A stretch of DNA of 64,000 bases from Shewanella subflava. Lineage in GTDB: Bacteria; Pseudomonadota; Gammaproteobacteria; Enterobacterales; Shewanellaceae. Positions 17,633 through 26,678 of the stretch are shown here, piece by piece (the stretch's first letter is position 1; every line of letters begins with the position of its first letter). Position numbers and translations under genes: made by a program. The stretch spans positions 1 through 64,000 of the forward strand of contig NZ_JAPDMX010000028.1 in the NCBI RefSeq assembly GCF_025971955.1, written 5' to 3'. Below the pieces are notes generated by a model that worked only from the letters and a program-made list of their open reading frames with translations, made no database searches and was not told the origin of the DNA.

Positions 17633-19006
17633 TTACATTACGGTGAAGTCATCTAAAAGGATCACACTAAATGGTGCGCCGCCGCCAACATTGTCAACCG
17701 CCGCTACACCATATACACCTGAAGCATCTAAGGTGACTTCTAGTGGGCCTATGGCTACATCCTTAGTATTTGCAACTGTAACGTTAATTGTATAAGTACC
17801 TGGTGTCACGCTGATGCTGCCTGATGATGCTTTAAATGGTACATCTTCAAGGGCAGGCGTTGCTTCGCTAATATCTGCGGTTGCAGTGAGGTAAATATCC
17901 ACTTCAGGTGCAGAGTAAGCAGCATGAGTTACGGTCAGTTTGGCTTCAGTTGCAACACGTCGAGTGTTGTCCATTAATACCAGTGGCTCAATCATGTTAT
18001 TTGACAGTGAACCTACCGCTAGTGCGCTGTAGCTCATCCCTAAGGTTAAATCGACAGCAGCCTCATCAATCACAACCACGCTATTGTCGGCATCCGCTGC
18101 AACAGTGACTGTGTGTGGGCCTTCTGGCACATTGACATATCCAGCAATTTCTCCAAATGCCAACATATCTACGGCCGCTGTTGTACTTCCATCAAGGAAA
18201 ACATCTACAGCAGGTGCATCTGCTACCGCATGAACCACACGTAAATCAGCACCGCTGTTGGCGTCATTTAATATCACCTGTCCCTCAGGCAATGCAATAT
18301 GAAGGGCAACAGGTGATGCTCCTGACCAGGTGTTTGGGATCGCGCTGATGAAGTAGTCTTGCATGTCAGTTAAAGACACTGTACCAGAATCGTACACAAC
18401 GTCTTTTGCTCCAGCCGCGGTGATACGGATTTGGTAATCACCTGCAGCGACTTCAAGTTGTGGGCTGGCATCCATATAATCGGCAGAAAGTGTTGCAGAC
18501 ATTGAGCTGATATCATCGCCAGGGGCGGTAACATATACATCAACTAAGCCAACCGATGGAGTAGCATGCAGTACTTGCACTCTTGCATATCCACTGGCGA
18601 TATCCGCCATTGGATTCTCTATCAACTTCAACATTAAGCTATTGTCAGCAACACTGCCTAATGCGACAGCGGTATATTCCATTTTATCTTCAGCGACTAA
18701 CTGTGCTTCTAGTACAGTAGCAGTTGAGCCATCGGCTAAAATGGCATCAACATCGATATCAAAGGTGGCTGAGTTGACTTCAAGCAGACCACTGGACACG
18801 GCGTAGTCAACATCGGCAAGTAACTCTGCACCATTAGCCATAACGTTAACCATGGGGGCATCACTTCCGGCGTGGATGACACGCACGTGTGAAAGCTCTA
18901 CTGGCGCAGGTGTGGGAGTGACTTGTTGAACTACATCATCATCGTCAGAACAAGCGGTTAAACCAATCATTGATACGCATAACGCAAAGGGATAAATCCG
19001 TTTCAT
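17633..19006 (-). CDS. DUF4397 repeat lipoprotein
   Basis: The product is a 457-residue surface or periplasmic lipoprotein. The signal sequence MKRIYPFALCVSMIGLTACS ends in the lipobox LTAC, followed by an acidic DDDD stretch that favours export beyond the inner membrane. Four related beta-rich repeats follow, each opening with a variant of RVIHAGSDAPMVNV: RVIHAGSDAP, RVQVLHATPS, LRVVHAVADAP and LTVTHAAYSAP. These are DUF4397 units with an immunoglobulin-like appearance. The ATG at 19006 follows GAGGAATTAC; the longer frame adds 26 residues before the signal peptide and is rejected. The binding partner or ligand is unknown. A single-gene unit is suggested by the terminator that follows it. 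Confidence 0.82.
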   Translation of the reverse strand: MKRIYPFALCVSMIGLTACSDDDDVVQQVTPTPAPVELSHVRVIHAGSDAPMVNVMANGAELLADVDYAVSSGLLEVNSATFDIDVDAILADGSTATVLEAQLVAEDKMEYTAVALGSVADNSLMLKLIENPMADIASGYARVQVLHATPSVGLVDVYVTAPGDDISSMSATLSADYMDASPQLEVAAGDYQIRITAAGAKDVVYDSGTVSLTDMQDYFISAIPNTWSGASPVALHIALPEGQVILNDANSGADLRVVHAVADAPAVDVFLDGSTTAAVDMLAFGEIAGYVNVPEGPHTVTVAADADNSVVVIDEAAVDLTLGMSYSALAVGSLSNNMIEPLVLMDNTRRVATEAKLTVTHAAYSAPEVDIYLTATADISEATPALEDVPFKASSGSISVTPGTYTINVTVANTKDVAIGPLEVTLDASGVYGVAAVDNVGGGAPFSVILLDDFTVM

Positions 19007-19182
19007 TTCAGTAATTCCTCGTAGAGTAAGGTGACCGATTTGTATACGGAAGGATTTTTTTGGTGGTTCACAAAAAACTAACAAATAAGTTATTTTTATT
19101 TATTGAATATCATAAATACATAATTTTAATGGTTTTAATTTTTTGTTTTTTAAGGTGATTGAGACATTTCAGGTTTGCGCCT

Positions 19183-20334
19183 ATGATGTTTGCCATTATG
19201 GAACAACAGAACTTAATTAATTTGTCATATTCTCCTGCTGTCGCAATTCAATATCGTGTCGCCTCAATCAATTTATTTAATTTTATTGCGCCACCCAATG
19301 CCTATTACGATTTTGAAAACATTTACAGTGCGCAACAATGGCAAAAAAAGTGTGCCTGGATAAGCGATTTTGTGCAGGAAAACCAACCAGACATCATAGG
19401 TTTTCAAGAGGTATTCAGTCCCGATGAATTACAGGCATTATTGCGACCACTAGGTTATGTGCATTTTGCGGTATTAGATGAACCACAGGTAGAAAGTGAT
19501 TATGTTTATCGTCATCCCGTTGTCGCATTAGCATCACGTTATCCGATTATTGAAATGGCCAATGTGGATGTGGATCAAGCCGTTTGTGAAGCGTTAGGGT
19601 TCGCCCAGTTCGCATTTAGCCGCCAACCTTTGCGCGCCACCATTGAATTGCCCCAATTTGGCCCCTGTGATTGCTATGTTATTCATTTAAAATCAAAACG
19701 CAGTGGTTTTGATAAAGAGGATTTAGCCCACTCAGGCTCGTCAGGTGCGGCTGACTTTATCACAAGGCAAGTGTTAGGCCGCTGGGCCTCTAGTTTACAA
19801 CGGGGAAGTGAGGCAACATTGTTGTGTCATCAAATGTTGGTTAGACGCCATGTGAAAGGTTATCCATTTATTTTGATGGGCGATTTTAATGATAAATTAC
19901 ATGGTGATTTGCTGGCAGCATTTCATCAAAATTTACGGGTTTATCGTAATGATATTGAAGATAAACAGTTGGCGGGGTTAAGTGAGCAGCAATTATTTGC
20001 TGAATTAAATCAATGTCGTCTTTATGATAGTTATGAGTTACATAAAGCATCAACCAAATGTAATGCAAGTTTGGCTTCTGATGAGGATGAGTCAACCAGT
20101 TTTTCTGATAGTCCCCAAGTTAGCTCAAGACCAGCAACCCATTATTATGGCAGCCAAGGGTCGGTGTTAGATTATATTTTGGTTTCTAGTGAGTTTGATC
20201 CAAAGCAATTGAAAAACTTAGCCCACATAGAAAATTATCAAACCTTTGATCGCCATTTAGTTCGACCAGATTTTGAGCGTGACAGCGACAGTACCGATCA
20301 CGCTCCGATTATGATGACATTCAGCTTACGTTAG
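19183..20334 (+). CDS. Endonuclease/exonuclease/phosphatase-family protein
   Basis: The protein of about 383 residues belongs to the EEP superfamily of metal-dependent phosphodiesterases (DNase I/AP endonuclease fold). Visible motifs are DIIGFQEVFSPDEL (metal-binding Glu), a central VIHLKSKR block, LMGDFNDKLHG (catalytic Asp-x-Asn) and the terminal STDHAPIMM (Asp-His pair). The substrate could be nucleic acid or a phospho-lipid/sugar and cannot be told here. The start is uncertain: ATGs at 19183, 19186 and 19198 are all possible, and the TTG at 19159 is too close to its ribosome-binding site. There is no clear signal peptide. It converges on the prepilin gene. Confidence 0.8.
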   Translation: MMFAIMEQQNLINLSYSPAVAIQYRVASINLFNFIAPPNAYYDFENIYSAQQWQKKCAWISDFVQENQPDIIGFQEVFSPDELQALLRPLGYVHFAVLDEPQVESDYVYRHPVVALASRYPIIEMANVDVDQAVCEALGFAQFAFSRQPLRATIELPQFGPCDCYVIHLKSKRSGFDKEDLAHSGSSGAADFITRQVLGRWASSLQRGSEATLLCHQMLVRRHVKGYPFILMGDFNDKLHGDLLAAFHQNLRVYRNDIEDKQLAGLSEQQLFAELNQCRLYDSYELHKASTKCNASLASDEDESTSFSDSPQVSSRPATHYYGSQGSVLDYILVSSEFDPKQLKNLAHIENYQTFDRHLVRPDFERDSDSTDHAPIMMTFSLR

Positions 20335-20381
20335 TCATGTGTTATCGGCTAACGTAGGTCACTCAGGTTATCGAAATAAGA

Positions 20382-20942
20382 TTAACCTAATGTTGCTTTA
20401 CGTATCTCAGTTTTACCCGTACCAGGGAAATAACGTAATTGCCAGTTCTCTTGACCTTTTGCGGTATTATCAGAGATATAATTGTAATAACAATAAGTAC
20501 CTGGGTTGGCTACCTCAGCACCTGCATACCAATAAATAATGTCATTGCCGGCAGTAAATGAAGCGTCTGTATGCATCGCTAATGTAAAATCATTATCCAG
20601 TAAACCATACCAAAGATCAGCACAATAGCTTCCATTGAGTTGTTTGCCCCCATTGCTATTTGCTTCGGTATCTTTACCCAAAGGGAAGCCGGTTACAGTG
20701 GAATCAATATCTCCCTCGCCGAAACAAGCTAAGTTTTTTACATAACCTTGTCCGCCATTGACTGACCAGCAATTGTGGTATAAATCAACGGCACTGGAAA
20801 AAGAAGCAAAGGTTGATCGCGCCACACTATCATGTGCATCTTGAGATAAATTAATAAATCTGGGTAATGCTAATACCGACATAATGCCAAGAATGATGAT
20901 AATGGTAACCAATTCGATGAGTGTAAAACCTTTTGCGTTCAT
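20382..20942 (-). CDS. Orphan type IV prepilin-like protein
   Basis: The 186-residue protein has a class III prepilin leader, MNAKG followed by FTLIELV. Cleavage after Gly5 would leave N-methyl-Phe1 and Glu5 on the mature protein. The following 20 residues form the usual hydrophobic N-terminal helix. The C-terminal domain contains several cysteines (NCW, ACF, YCADL, YCYY) that could form disulphides. It resembles MSHA-type minor pilins. No pilus assembly genes are adjacent, so it depends on a peptidase and secretion machine encoded elsewhere. Whether it is a pilin or a pseudopilin is not decidable. Confidence 0.8.
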   Translation of the reverse strand: MNAKGFTLIELVTIIIILGIMSVLALPRFINLSQDAHDSVARSTFASFSSAVDLYHNCWSVNGGQGYVKNLACFGEGDIDSTVTGFPLGKDTEANSNGGKQLNGSYCADLWYGLLDNDFTLAMHTDASFTAGNDIIYWYAGAEVANPGTYCYYNYISDNTAKGQENWQLRYFPGTGKTEIRKATLG

Positions 20943-21044
20943 AATTTCAACCTAAAAAATACGACGCCACATTGTATACTGTATACCAATGTTTTTCTAG
21001 TCAGCTTGAGTTTTACATGATTGAAATGAGGGCAAGATCAGATA

Positions 21045-21082
21045 AATACAAGATGGCCAGCGCTTGCTGGTCATCTTGTATT
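21045..21082. repeat. Long near-perfect hairpin, 17-bp stem
   Basis: The left arm AATACAAGATGGCCAGC and right arm GCTGGTCATCTTGTATT pair over 17 positions with one G-T wobble and a 4-base loop. It lies just after the M1 peptidase stop on the minus strand. No strong T-run follows, so it may be a terminator/3'-end stabiliser or a repeated palindromic unit. Confidence 0.6.
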
Positions 21083-21094
21083 GATATTGAGATG

Positions 21095-23746
21095 TTAACG
21101 GATTATCTGTTGCTTGATATTGATGCAGCGATACTCGTTTTGTCGGGTTTCTAATAATGCGCGACGGGTTAATTTAGACAATCCCGTTTGGCGATTGAGT
21201 ACCTGATCTATCATGGAAATATTATCTGTTGAACACGCTTGTGGGATCAATGCCTGAGTATAGCTGCGCATGAATACCGGGCCTTTTTTATCAAGCTCGA
21301 TGATCTCTGCTAAACGTTGCTCGGCAGTCGCAGCGCTAAGCAAGTTTTGTTCAGAAGGGTACAAATTAAACATCGCAACCCTTAACTTTGAAAATGGCAT
21401 TGCTTCGTTATGCGCAATCGTATTCAACCAGTGGCGTTTTAATTGCGTTTGTGGTCGAATAACTTCAGCAGCCAATGCGGCTTTTTCACCGGAGTCTGAT
21501 TTGTCTTTGGCTTTTTCCTGCATCAATAGGTTACTGGCGTTGCCATAATCAAAACGGTTAAGTTGTCGGATAATATCCCAACGCAAATCTTGATCTAAGC
21601 TTAGGCCTTTTATTTTTGCTTTTCCTGTCAATAATTGTTCAAGATGAGACAAGGACGCCGATTGTGATGAAAAGTGTATGTACGCGGCAAACCAACGACG
21701 TTGAAAATCGCTGTTTTGATGATGTTCCATTGCCATGCGCAGGCTCATTTGGCTTAACGCTCGGCTGATTTTATCATTGTATTGCTTGTGAGCTGGCTGC
21801 ATCAAATCAAGCATTGTTTTTGCGCGATAAAGGTTTGAAATAACCTGACCTAAAATGGTGTAATCTTGCTCAAGCGGCGCATTAATTAATGCCACATTGA
21901 TAAAGTCGTTTAAGGGCGCCTGACCTTCAACCACGCTGTCCCACATACTTTGCCACAGCATTGAACGCAGTAATGGATCATTCACTTTACTCAGTGACTG
22001 CTTCGCGGTGTTCATTGAGCGTTTATCAAGATTTACCTTCACAAATCCCCAATCATCTAAGTTTGGGTACACCAAATCTGGGCAAGCCTCTCCGACTAAT
22101 TCTGGTACTTCAGTACGCTCGCCTTTATAGGTCACTATTGCTGTTTGGTGATTATCCAAACCATGGCGGCGCTGATAAAGTAAGCCTATTTTCACTTTTT
22201 GTTGGCGCAATGTCGGAAACTCATCACTGACCGGACGTTGCACCAGCTGAAATTCACTGATTACCCCACTGGCACACATATATTCAGCTTGAATACTGTT
22301 CACGCCAGCCTTGTATAACCACTCCTGGGTCCATTGGCTGAGGTCTACATTACTGGCTTTGGCTAAGCTGTTAATAAAGTCGTCTAGTTCGGCATTTTGG
22401 TAACTAAATTGGGTTAGATATTGCCTTACACCTTGTCGGAATGTTTCTTCACCGAGTAAGTGACGTAATTGCTTTAAGGTTGATGCACCTTTTTGATAGG
22501 TAATAGCATCTATGTTATCAAATGCATTTTGGGTGGTCGCTACCGGGACCTCTATTGGGTGGGTCGTAACCAGTGAGTCTAACTCGTAGGCGCGCTGTTT
22601 GCCTGAAGCATAAAAAGTCCGCCATGCGTGGCTGAACTCAGTGGCTTCGGCTGTGGCAAGCGTGCCCATAAACGCGGCAAAGCTCTCATTTAGCCATAAG
22701 CCATTCCACCATTTCATGGTAACTAAATCGCCAAACCATTGGTGTGCCATTTCATGCATGATCACGCCCGCTAAGTGCTCTTTTTGTGAGGCGGTCATCT
22801 TGGCATTAAACAGAAATCTATCTTCAGCAAAGGTAATGGCCGCAGCATTTTCCATTGCACCATATAAAAAGTCAGGAACTAAAACCTGATCGTATTTTTT
22901 AAAAGGGTAAGGAATACCAAAGTAGCGGTCAAAGAAATAAAGACCTTGTTTGGTATAGTTAAACCAATCTTCTGGCGTCACTTGGGATGTCACGGATTGA
23001 CGAGCAAACAGGCGCATTGGATATGGGCCACTGTTATCTTGCCAAACATGGTAGGGCCCCGCATGCAGTGAGAAGTTATATGGGCTTAATTTAGGTGATG
23101 CAGGAAATGCCCAAATATTATTATTGCCATCTGGAGTAATTGTGGATTCGCGCATTGCGCTAATGACATGCCAGTCTTTAGGGGCATGAACCGTTAAATT
23201 AAACGTGGCTTTTAAATCTGGCTGGTCGAACACCGCAAACATTTGCTGGGCGGCAGCGGGTTCAAAATGCGAATAAAGATAGACTTTGCCATCAAGGGGA
23301 TCGACAAATCTATGTAGCCCTTCACCATTCGTGCTGTGTTCACGGGTAAATTCAATCTCAATACTGTTTTGGCCTGACTGTAACAAGGAGGGACTTAAGG
23401 TAATGTAACTGCCGTTGTAGTTAGGGTAAATTTTAGTACCGTTAACTTGCATGGATAAAATATTGGCTTTGTTTAAATCTAAAGTGAGGTTTTTGGCTGT
23501 GCCTGTGAGGTCAAAGTTGACGATTGATTTTGCTCGAAATTGACTTTGTTCACTGAGAAAAAAAGTCAGTTGATAATCAACATTGCTGATCACTCTAGCG
23601 CGTTCACTTGCCTGAAATTGGCTAATATAAGGAGAGTTATCTCTTTGGCTTGCTGTGGTAGATGAAGTGCCCATACAGCCTGATAGGGTAGAAGCCAATA
23701 AGCCGGTAGCGGCCAGTGTTAATATCGAAGAGTGTAGCGATTTCAC
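21095..23746 (-). CDS. M1-family zinc aminopeptidase, lipoprotein
   Basis: The 883-residue product is an aminopeptidase N-like metallopeptidase. GAMEN (296-300) binds the substrate N-terminus. HEMAH (331-335) with Glu354 in WLNESF provides the HExxH-x18-E zinc site. A lipoprotein signal MKSLHSSILTLAATGLLAST ends in the lipobox LSGC with Cys24. It therefore acts in the cell envelope, unlike cytoplasmic PepN. It probably trims peptides in the periplasm for nutrition. It is a single gene on the minus strand, with lpoB upstream behind its own terminator and a 17-bp-stem hairpin after its stop. Confidence 0.9.
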   Translation of the reverse strand: MKSLHSSILTLAATGLLASTLSGCMGTSSTTASQRDNSPYISQFQASERARVISNVDYQLTFFLSEQSQFRAKSIVNFDLTGTAKNLTLDLNKANILSMQVNGTKIYPNYNGSYITLSPSLLQSGQNSIEIEFTREHSTNGEGLHRFVDPLDGKVYLYSHFEPAAAQQMFAVFDQPDLKATFNLTVHAPKDWHVISAMRESTITPDGNNNIWAFPASPKLSPYNFSLHAGPYHVWQDNSGPYPMRLFARQSVTSQVTPEDWFNYTKQGLYFFDRYFGIPYPFKKYDQVLVPDFLYGAMENAAAITFAEDRFLFNAKMTASQKEHLAGVIMHEMAHQWFGDLVTMKWWNGLWLNESFAAFMGTLATAEATEFSHAWRTFYASGKQRAYELDSLVTTHPIEVPVATTQNAFDNIDAITYQKGASTLKQLRHLLGEETFRQGVRQYLTQFSYQNAELDDFINSLAKASNVDLSQWTQEWLYKAGVNSIQAEYMCASGVISEFQLVQRPVSDEFPTLRQQKVKIGLLYQRRHGLDNHQTAIVTYKGERTEVPELVGEACPDLVYPNLDDWGFVKVNLDKRSMNTAKQSLSKVNDPLLRSMLWQSMWDSVVEGQAPLNDFINVALINAPLEQDYTILGQVISNLYRAKTMLDLMQPAHKQYNDKISRALSQMSLRMAMEHHQNSDFQRRWFAAYIHFSSQSASLSHLEQLLTGKAKIKGLSLDQDLRWDIIRQLNRFDYGNASNLLMQEKAKDKSDSGEKAALAAEVIRPQTQLKRHWLNTIAHNEAMPFSKLRVAMFNLYPSEQNLLSAATAEQRLAEIIELDKKGPVFMRSYTQALIPQACSTDNISMIDQVLNRQTGLSKLTRRALLETRQNEYRCINIKQQIIR

Positions 23747-23780
23747 GTAAGTGTTCCCTTACTGCAGTAATGAAAGTCGT

Positions 23781-23813
23781 TAAAACATAAAAAGCCGACA
23801 CGAATGCCGGCTT
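23781..23813 (-). terminator. Terminator after lpoB
   Basis: On the minus strand AAGCCG and CGGCTT form the core of a hairpin around GCATTCGTGT, followed by TTTTATGTTTT. It lies 20 bp past the lpoB stop and ends the envelope gene cluster. Confidence 0.7.
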
Positions 23814-23832
23814 AAAAATAATGCTTGGTGTG

Positions 23833-24426
23833 TTACATGCCTAAAAAGGACTTAGATCGGGTTTTACGAATTTCTTTTTCGTCAGACCACTCAATTAAAC
23901 CGGTTTCTAAATCCATTAAGCGCATGGTCATTTTGTAGTACACATCTTTTGTACTGCCATCTTGCTTGACGATGCTAGATAAATTGCCGTAAAGCATGTA
24001 CTGCGCGCCAATTTGGCGGCCAAATTTAATGGCGGTGGTTGGGTCAACCATACCGGCATTATTTTGATAATCTAATTGCTTACGCACCGCATCGACTTTG
24101 GTCATATCAATAAAGCGGAACTTACCTGAACGTAATAGTTTGTTACTGATGGAATCGGTTACCGATTCAGTATCGATATGTTCAGAGGTTTTATTCTTAA
24201 TTTTATCGACAAAAATGATCGGGCGATTATTTTGTGTTATGGCAACCACGGGTGGGAAGGTCAACATACTGTCTACCATTTTAGCTGAAATGGCTTGTAA
24301 ATCAGTTGAACCAAAGTTTTCATTCACGGTTTCAACTTCAGTGGCATCGCCGTATTCTACTTTTGATTGACATGCTGCTAGACCTAGCACGGCAGCAAGA
24401 ACAAATATTAGTTTCATTGGTTTCAT
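23833..24426 (-). CDS. lpoB: Penicillin-binding protein activator LpoB
   Basis: LpoB is an outer-membrane lipoprotein that reaches through peptidoglycan to activate PBP1b. The 197-residue product has the signal MKPMKLIFVLAAVLGLAAC with lipobox LAAC. The LpoB domain shows NNRPIIFVDKIKNKTSEHIDT, then KLLRSGKFRFID and QIGAQYMLYGNLSS. The ATG at 24426 is preferred because GGAA lies upstream at normal distance; a longer frame adds four residues. The gene lies 27 bp after the COG3014 lipoprotein gene, a pairing common in Vibrio and Shewanella that supports co-function in peptidoglycan synthesis. Confidence 0.88.
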   Translation of the reverse strand: MKPMKLIFVLAAVLGLAACQSKVEYGDATEVETVNENFGSTDLQAISAKMVDSMLTFPPVVAITQNNRPIIFVDKIKNKTSEHIDTESVTDSISNKLLRSGKFRFIDMTKVDAVRKQLDYQNNAGMVDPTTAIKFGRQIGAQYMLYGNLSSIVKQDGSTKDVYYKMTMRLMDLETGLIEWSDEKEIRKTRSKSFLGM

Positions 24427-24453
24427 AATCAATTCCATTAGTTAATAGTGCAA

Positions 24454-25845
24454 TTACAGGATTATTGAATAAAAACGGGTACGATTACCAGTGTCTATAA
24501 TCCAAATTAAGGTGGTTTTGTCAGCTTTTACTTCAATTTTGGTGTTTTGTGCGTTGCCTAAGCTAATGTCATATAACCCTTGGTCAACGTATTGTCTCGC
24601 AATTTGTGCCTGTTTAGGTAAGGTTAACCAGCTTCTGCGATCAGCCTGTTCGGTGACGACGTTAAAAATTTGCATCGCGATAGCGCCGGCATCAATTTGA
24701 TCGTTTCGGCGCTTACTGTCACTTCGAACACTTTGTGCCATCTCTGCTTTAGCATAAACCCGTAATGCTTGTCTTACCAAGGCCGCTGGTAAATCTTCTT
24801 TTAAGGCTGTTATGGCCAGTGCATCTATATTGGCAATAGGCTGTGCTTTTAATACCGTACCCAGCCCTTGCAATGTTGCTGGCGTCATTTGTTGCCCTGA
24901 TGACGGATAGGTTGCCAACGAAATGGTTTGCCAGTTGCCATCTATGGTAAACGGGACCGTGAGGCTTTGTTTTTCAGGTACAAAACCACGTTCAATTAAC
25001 ATGACGACTTGTCCTTGTCCCGCATTGGCCAACGTCGCATCACCCCAGCGACGTTTAAATTCATCATATTGCGGCATGGATAATTGTTTTGCGAGTCGGA
25101 CTAAATCTTGTTGTAAATACGTATTGTCAGGCGATATTTGGGCGGCTTTTCGATAATCAATGAAAGCGTCATTGGGTTGGCCAAGTAATTCATAAAGTAA
25201 GCCTGTAGTGTAATAACTGTAAGCATTTAAAAATGAACTCGTGACCGTACCGGCAGCTTTTCCCAGTCTATTAACTTCAGCATCAATGGTGCCATTGGCC
25301 ATAGACTGGACTGATTTTTGTGATTTTTGATAACGGGCTTGTTCACTGGCTTGTAATTCATTACTGCGCCTGACTTCAACCATTGCACCTTGCATATCTG
25401 CGGCAAATAAATAGTTAAGTGCCTGATATTGGTGCAACATGATCCGCTCATAGCCAGGGCCACGATAGGGGATTGCATTATCATTAAGCAATAGGCTACT
25501 GGCTTTTGCTCCCATATCTGACACGCTAATCTTAGCCTGATCGTCAAAGGCTTTATACGCTGTAATGGCTTGTTCGTAGTAGGTTTTACTTTTATCAAAC
25601 TGGCCATTTATTTGCGCTATTCGCCCAGACTCTTGCGCGTAAAGTAGGCCGTCATTTGAGGCGATTTCTTTGGCGATACTGTCTAGGTTAATGGCGGCTG
25701 TGGGGCTGTTCAATTGTTGTTTGTAGGGGGCGATTTGTGATGGATAATTAATGAAGATACTGTTAAATGCGCAGCCTGATAAGGTCAAACACATCAATAT
25801 GCTGATAATGGTTGAGCGAGGGAGCAAGTCAGTATGCAGTTTCAT
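24454..25845 (-). CDS. COG3014-type lipoprotein with TPR-like helices
   Basis: This is a 463-residue lipoprotein. The signal segment ends in the lipobox TLSGC near residue 25. The N-terminal half is helical and TPR-like: QINGQFDKSKTYYEQAITAY, ELLGQPNDAFIDYRKAAQIS. The C-terminal half is beta-rich. It matches the uncharacterised COG3014 family that is regularly encoded beside lpoB. A role with LpoB in cell-wall synthase control is inferred from this linkage only. It lies between def and lpoB in a five-gene minus-strand cluster. Confidence 0.75.
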   Translation of the reverse strand: MKLHTDLLPRSTIISILMCLTLSGCAFNSIFINYPSQIAPYKQQLNSPTAAINLDSIAKEIASNDGLLYAQESGRIAQINGQFDKSKTYYEQAITAYKAFDDQAKISVSDMGAKASSLLLNDNAIPYRGPGYERIMLHQYQALNYLFAADMQGAMVEVRRSNELQASEQARYQKSQKSVQSMANGTIDAEVNRLGKAAGTVTSSFLNAYSYYTTGLLYELLGQPNDAFIDYRKAAQISPDNTYLQQDLVRLAKQLSMPQYDEFKRRWGDATLANAGQGQVVMLIERGFVPEKQSLTVPFTIDGNWQTISLATYPSSGQQMTPATLQGLGTVLKAQPIANIDALAITALKEDLPAALVRQALRVYAKAEMAQSVRSDSKRRNDQIDAGAIAMQIFNVVTEQADRRSWLTLPKQAQIARQYVDQGLYDISLGNAQNTKIEVKADKTTLIWIIDTGNRTRFYSIIL

Positions 25846-25894
25846 TCATTATCACCTTTGGTCACTTGCCTGTGGCAGGCTATAAATACCGAAA

Positions 25895-26413
25895 TTAATT
25901 AACCGTATCAGGTCGTTGTTGTTCTGGCATCTTGCTGCGCTCAAGTAAGGTTATTCCTTGAATATGGTCAAATTCATGTTGAAAAATACGCGCAATAAAC
26001 CCAACGAGCGTGTTAGAGATTAAATTACCATTTAGATCATGGTATTGCACCTTTATCTGCGCATGTCGCCATATTTTTATTCGTTGCCCAGGAATCGATA
26101 AACAGCCCTCTTCAGCGAGTTCCATCAGTGTTGAGCGTTCAATAATGTGTGGATTGATCACTACAACAGGACTCATGTTTGGAGCGTCGGGGTAACGCGG
26201 ATTAGGTCTTGATGCCATGATAAACATGGCTACAGAGCTAAATACCTGTGGCGCCGCAATACCGACCCCATTCGCCGCAATCATAGTGGTCAACATATTC
26301 TCGGCCAATAATTGAATGGAATGATCAAATTCAATAACAGCTTGTGCATGTTGTGCTAATATTTTTTCGCCTACGGTAGCAATAGGTAATACTGCTGAAT
26401 TCGACATGCTCAT
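25895..26413 (-). CDS. def: Peptide deformylase
   Basis: Peptide deformylase removes the N-formyl group from nascent proteins, using a metal held by Cys and two His. The 172-residue protein has motif 1 GVGIAAPQV (49-57), motif 2 EGCLSIPG with metal ligand Cys104, and motif 3 QHEFDHIQG with His146, Glu147 and His150. All key residues are intact, so it should be active. It is not linked to fmt, the usual partner of housekeeping def, so this is probably an accessory paralogue. It lies in a cluster of envelope genes. The start at 26413 is weakly supported because no clear ribosome-binding site precedes it. Confidence 0.9.
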   Translation of the reverse strand: MSMSNSAVLPIATVGEKILAQHAQAVIEFDHSIQLLAENMLTTMIAANGVGIAAPQVFSSVAMFIMASRPNPRYPDAPNMSPVVVINPHIIERSTLMELAEEGCLSIPGQRIKIWRHAQIKVQYHDLNGNLISNTLVGFIARIFQHEFDHIQGITLLERSKMPEQQRPDTVN

Positions 26414-26445
26414 TTGCGGATCACACCCCGATAGATTGGTTGATT

Positions 26446-26658
26446 TTAATAATGCGGTGGTGGCGTTTCATCGGCTTGGCTGGCCATATTGCTGGGCTCG
26501 ATGGCTTGCAATCTGCTCACCATTAACATGATTTGATGCTGCTGACGTGCAACCAGATCGTTAAGTTTGATTACTTCTTGGTTTAACTCTTCTAAGGTAA
26601 TTTCTTGAAATGACATTTTTGTTTCTAAGTCATCAATTTTGGCTAACAGCTGTTCCAT
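26446..26658 (-). CDS. slyX: SlyX family protein
   Basis: This small 70-residue protein is nearly all helix with a strong coiled-coil pattern. It starts [19 protein letters not shown] and ends in the family-typical PPPHY. SlyX function is unknown, although in enterobacteria it lies beside slyD. The ATG at 26658 follows GAGGTTTTA, so the longer frame beginning at 26691 is rejected. It sits 20 bp after the WD40 lipoprotein gene and 32 bp before def, so the three are probably co-transcribed. Confidence 0.88.
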   Translation of the reverse strand: MEQLLAKIDDLETKMSFQEITLEELNQEVIKLNDLVARQQHQIMLMVSRLQAIEPSNMASQADETPPPHY

Positions 26659-26678
26659 TAAAACCTCGTAAATAACAT

